From Planctomycetales bacterium (GTDB lineage Bacteria > Planctomycetota > Planctomycetia > Pirellulales > Thermoguttaceae): DNA of 6,234 nucleotides. Location of the stretch: the NCBI GenBank assembly GCA_007122045.1, contig SKJM01000434.1, positions 1 to 6,234 on the forward strand. The letters are read 5' to 3'. The notes under the pieces were generated by a model, which made no database searches, was not told where the DNA came from, and saw nothing but the letters and a program-made list of their open reading frames with translations. Position 1 is the first letter of the stretch, and each line of letters starts with the position of its first letter. Below are positions 5,676 to 6,234 of the stretch, piece by piece. Made by a program: the position numbers and the translations under genes.

Positions 5676-6234
5676 ATGATTGTTCTTGCCTTAGCCGAAG
5701 AGTGGGTTGAGCCGCGCACTCTGATCACGCTCATAAGCGTCATCATTGGCCTTGCCGGTCTCCTGTTTGGGGTGCTCTCCCACCGCTGGATACGACGGGA
5801 ATCGCGGTTGGACGCGCTAAGCAGCATTCTCCAGCCCCTAGCCCGATCGGCTCAGTCTTTGCTCAAAGCCAACGGAAACCGTCGCAAGTGTGAACAACTG
5901 AAGCACTCCTACCCCAACCTTACTGCGGCACCGGACGTTGGGCAGCGGGTGACGACCCTGGTCAAGGAGTACGGCGAATGCATGGAGGTATCTGAAGCGA
6001 GTTTTCGCGACGCCGAAGCAAAGTTTGCCGCGTGCCACTTCCGGTTTCCGGACGGCATCTCGCGCGCAATCAGGGCATGTCATGAATCACTCAGTGAACT
6101 CGGACGCTTGGTCAATGAAGGGCTCTTTGACAAAGCCGATCTACAACTCGCACATTTCCGGGATGAGTACAAACGTATCACAGATATGGCAAGGGGATGG
6201 CGACTCGCCGCTCCATTTGAAGGCATTCGACAAC
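5676..6234 (+). CDS. Membrane-anchored protein of unknown function, 3' end cut by the window edge
   Basis: The frame from the ATG at 5676 stays open for 186 codons to the window edge. A single hydrophobic segment (about residues 15-35, TLITLISVIIGLAGLLFGVL then SHRW) is followed at once by a basic cluster, HRWIRRESR (36-44). By the positive-inside rule this puts the short N-terminus outside and the long remainder in the cytoplasm. The cytoplasmic part is rich in Glu, Lys, Arg, Leu and Ala and looks largely helical, with possible coiled-coil stretches around 91-120 and 128-170. There are five cysteines (72, 102, 120, 135 and possibly more beyond the edge count only four here), with no metal-site spacing. 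A GGAAG site (5663-5667) lies eight bases upstream; the nearby ATG at 5671 is followed two codons later by a stop. Base composition is visibly lower in GC than metXW, suggesting a different origin. I do not recognise the family. Confidence 0.7.
   Translation, partial: MIVLALAEEWVEPRTLITLISVIIGLAGLLFGVLSHRWIRRESRLDALSSILQPLARSAQSLLKANGNRRKCEQLKHSYPNLTAAPDVGQRVTTLVKEYGECMEVSEASFRDAEAKFAACHFRFPDGISRAIRACHESLSELGRLVNEGLFDKADLQLAHFRDEYKRITDMARGWRLAAPFEGIRQ

Noticed and set aside
5671..5679. ATG at 5671 as a start for the right-edge gene
   Set aside because: It reads ATG TCA TGA, stopping after two codons; the ATG at 5676 opens the long frame.

Overview
The window looks like chromosomal DNA from a GC-rich bacterium, most likely a member of the Planctomycetota. 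This is an inference from three signs: the high-GC third codon positions, a Tat-exported Gfo/Idh/MocA oxidoreductase of the kind greatly expanded in that phylum, and an MmeI-like DNA methyltransferase of a type common there. No rRNA, tRNA, CRISPR array or insertion sequence was seen.

Layout: (1) At the left edge, on the minus strand, is the first 81 codons of an unrecognised protein with a good ribosome binding site and a cluster of TCGGTC/GACCGA inverted repeats just upstream. (2) About 500 bases without a convincing gene follow, ending in a plausible sigma70-type promoter and a leader with two overlapping hairpins. (3) Next is a two-gene unit: a Tat-signal Gfo/Idh/MocA oxidoreductase (748-2073) and, 7 bases later, a 614-residue fusion of MetX (homoserine O-acyltransferase) with MetW (2081-3925). 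(4) A short intergenic region carries a stem-loop and a near-consensus promoter (TCGACA, 17 bases, TATAAT). (5) That promoter reads into the remnant of an MmeI-like DNA methyltransferase/restriction gene. Its first nine codons are joined, out of frame, to the C-terminal part of the same family; the nuclease region and methyltransferase motifs that should lie between are missing. (6) At the right edge is the 5' part of a small membrane-anchored protein of unknown function with visibly lower GC.

How the genes relate: MetX acylates homoserine, the committed step of methionine synthesis, and MetW is its usual partner in bacteria that encode the two separately, so the fusion fixes a 1:1 ratio. The upstream oxidoreductase is predicted to leave the cytoplasm, so its link to methionine synthesis is probably shared transcription rather than shared chemistry. 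The right half reads as accessory DNA: a decayed, or possibly mis-assembled, modification gene and an orphan membrane protein. The two most notable observations are the MetX-MetW fusion and the clean internal deletion in the methyltransferase. I did not find convincing evidence of a wholly new system.
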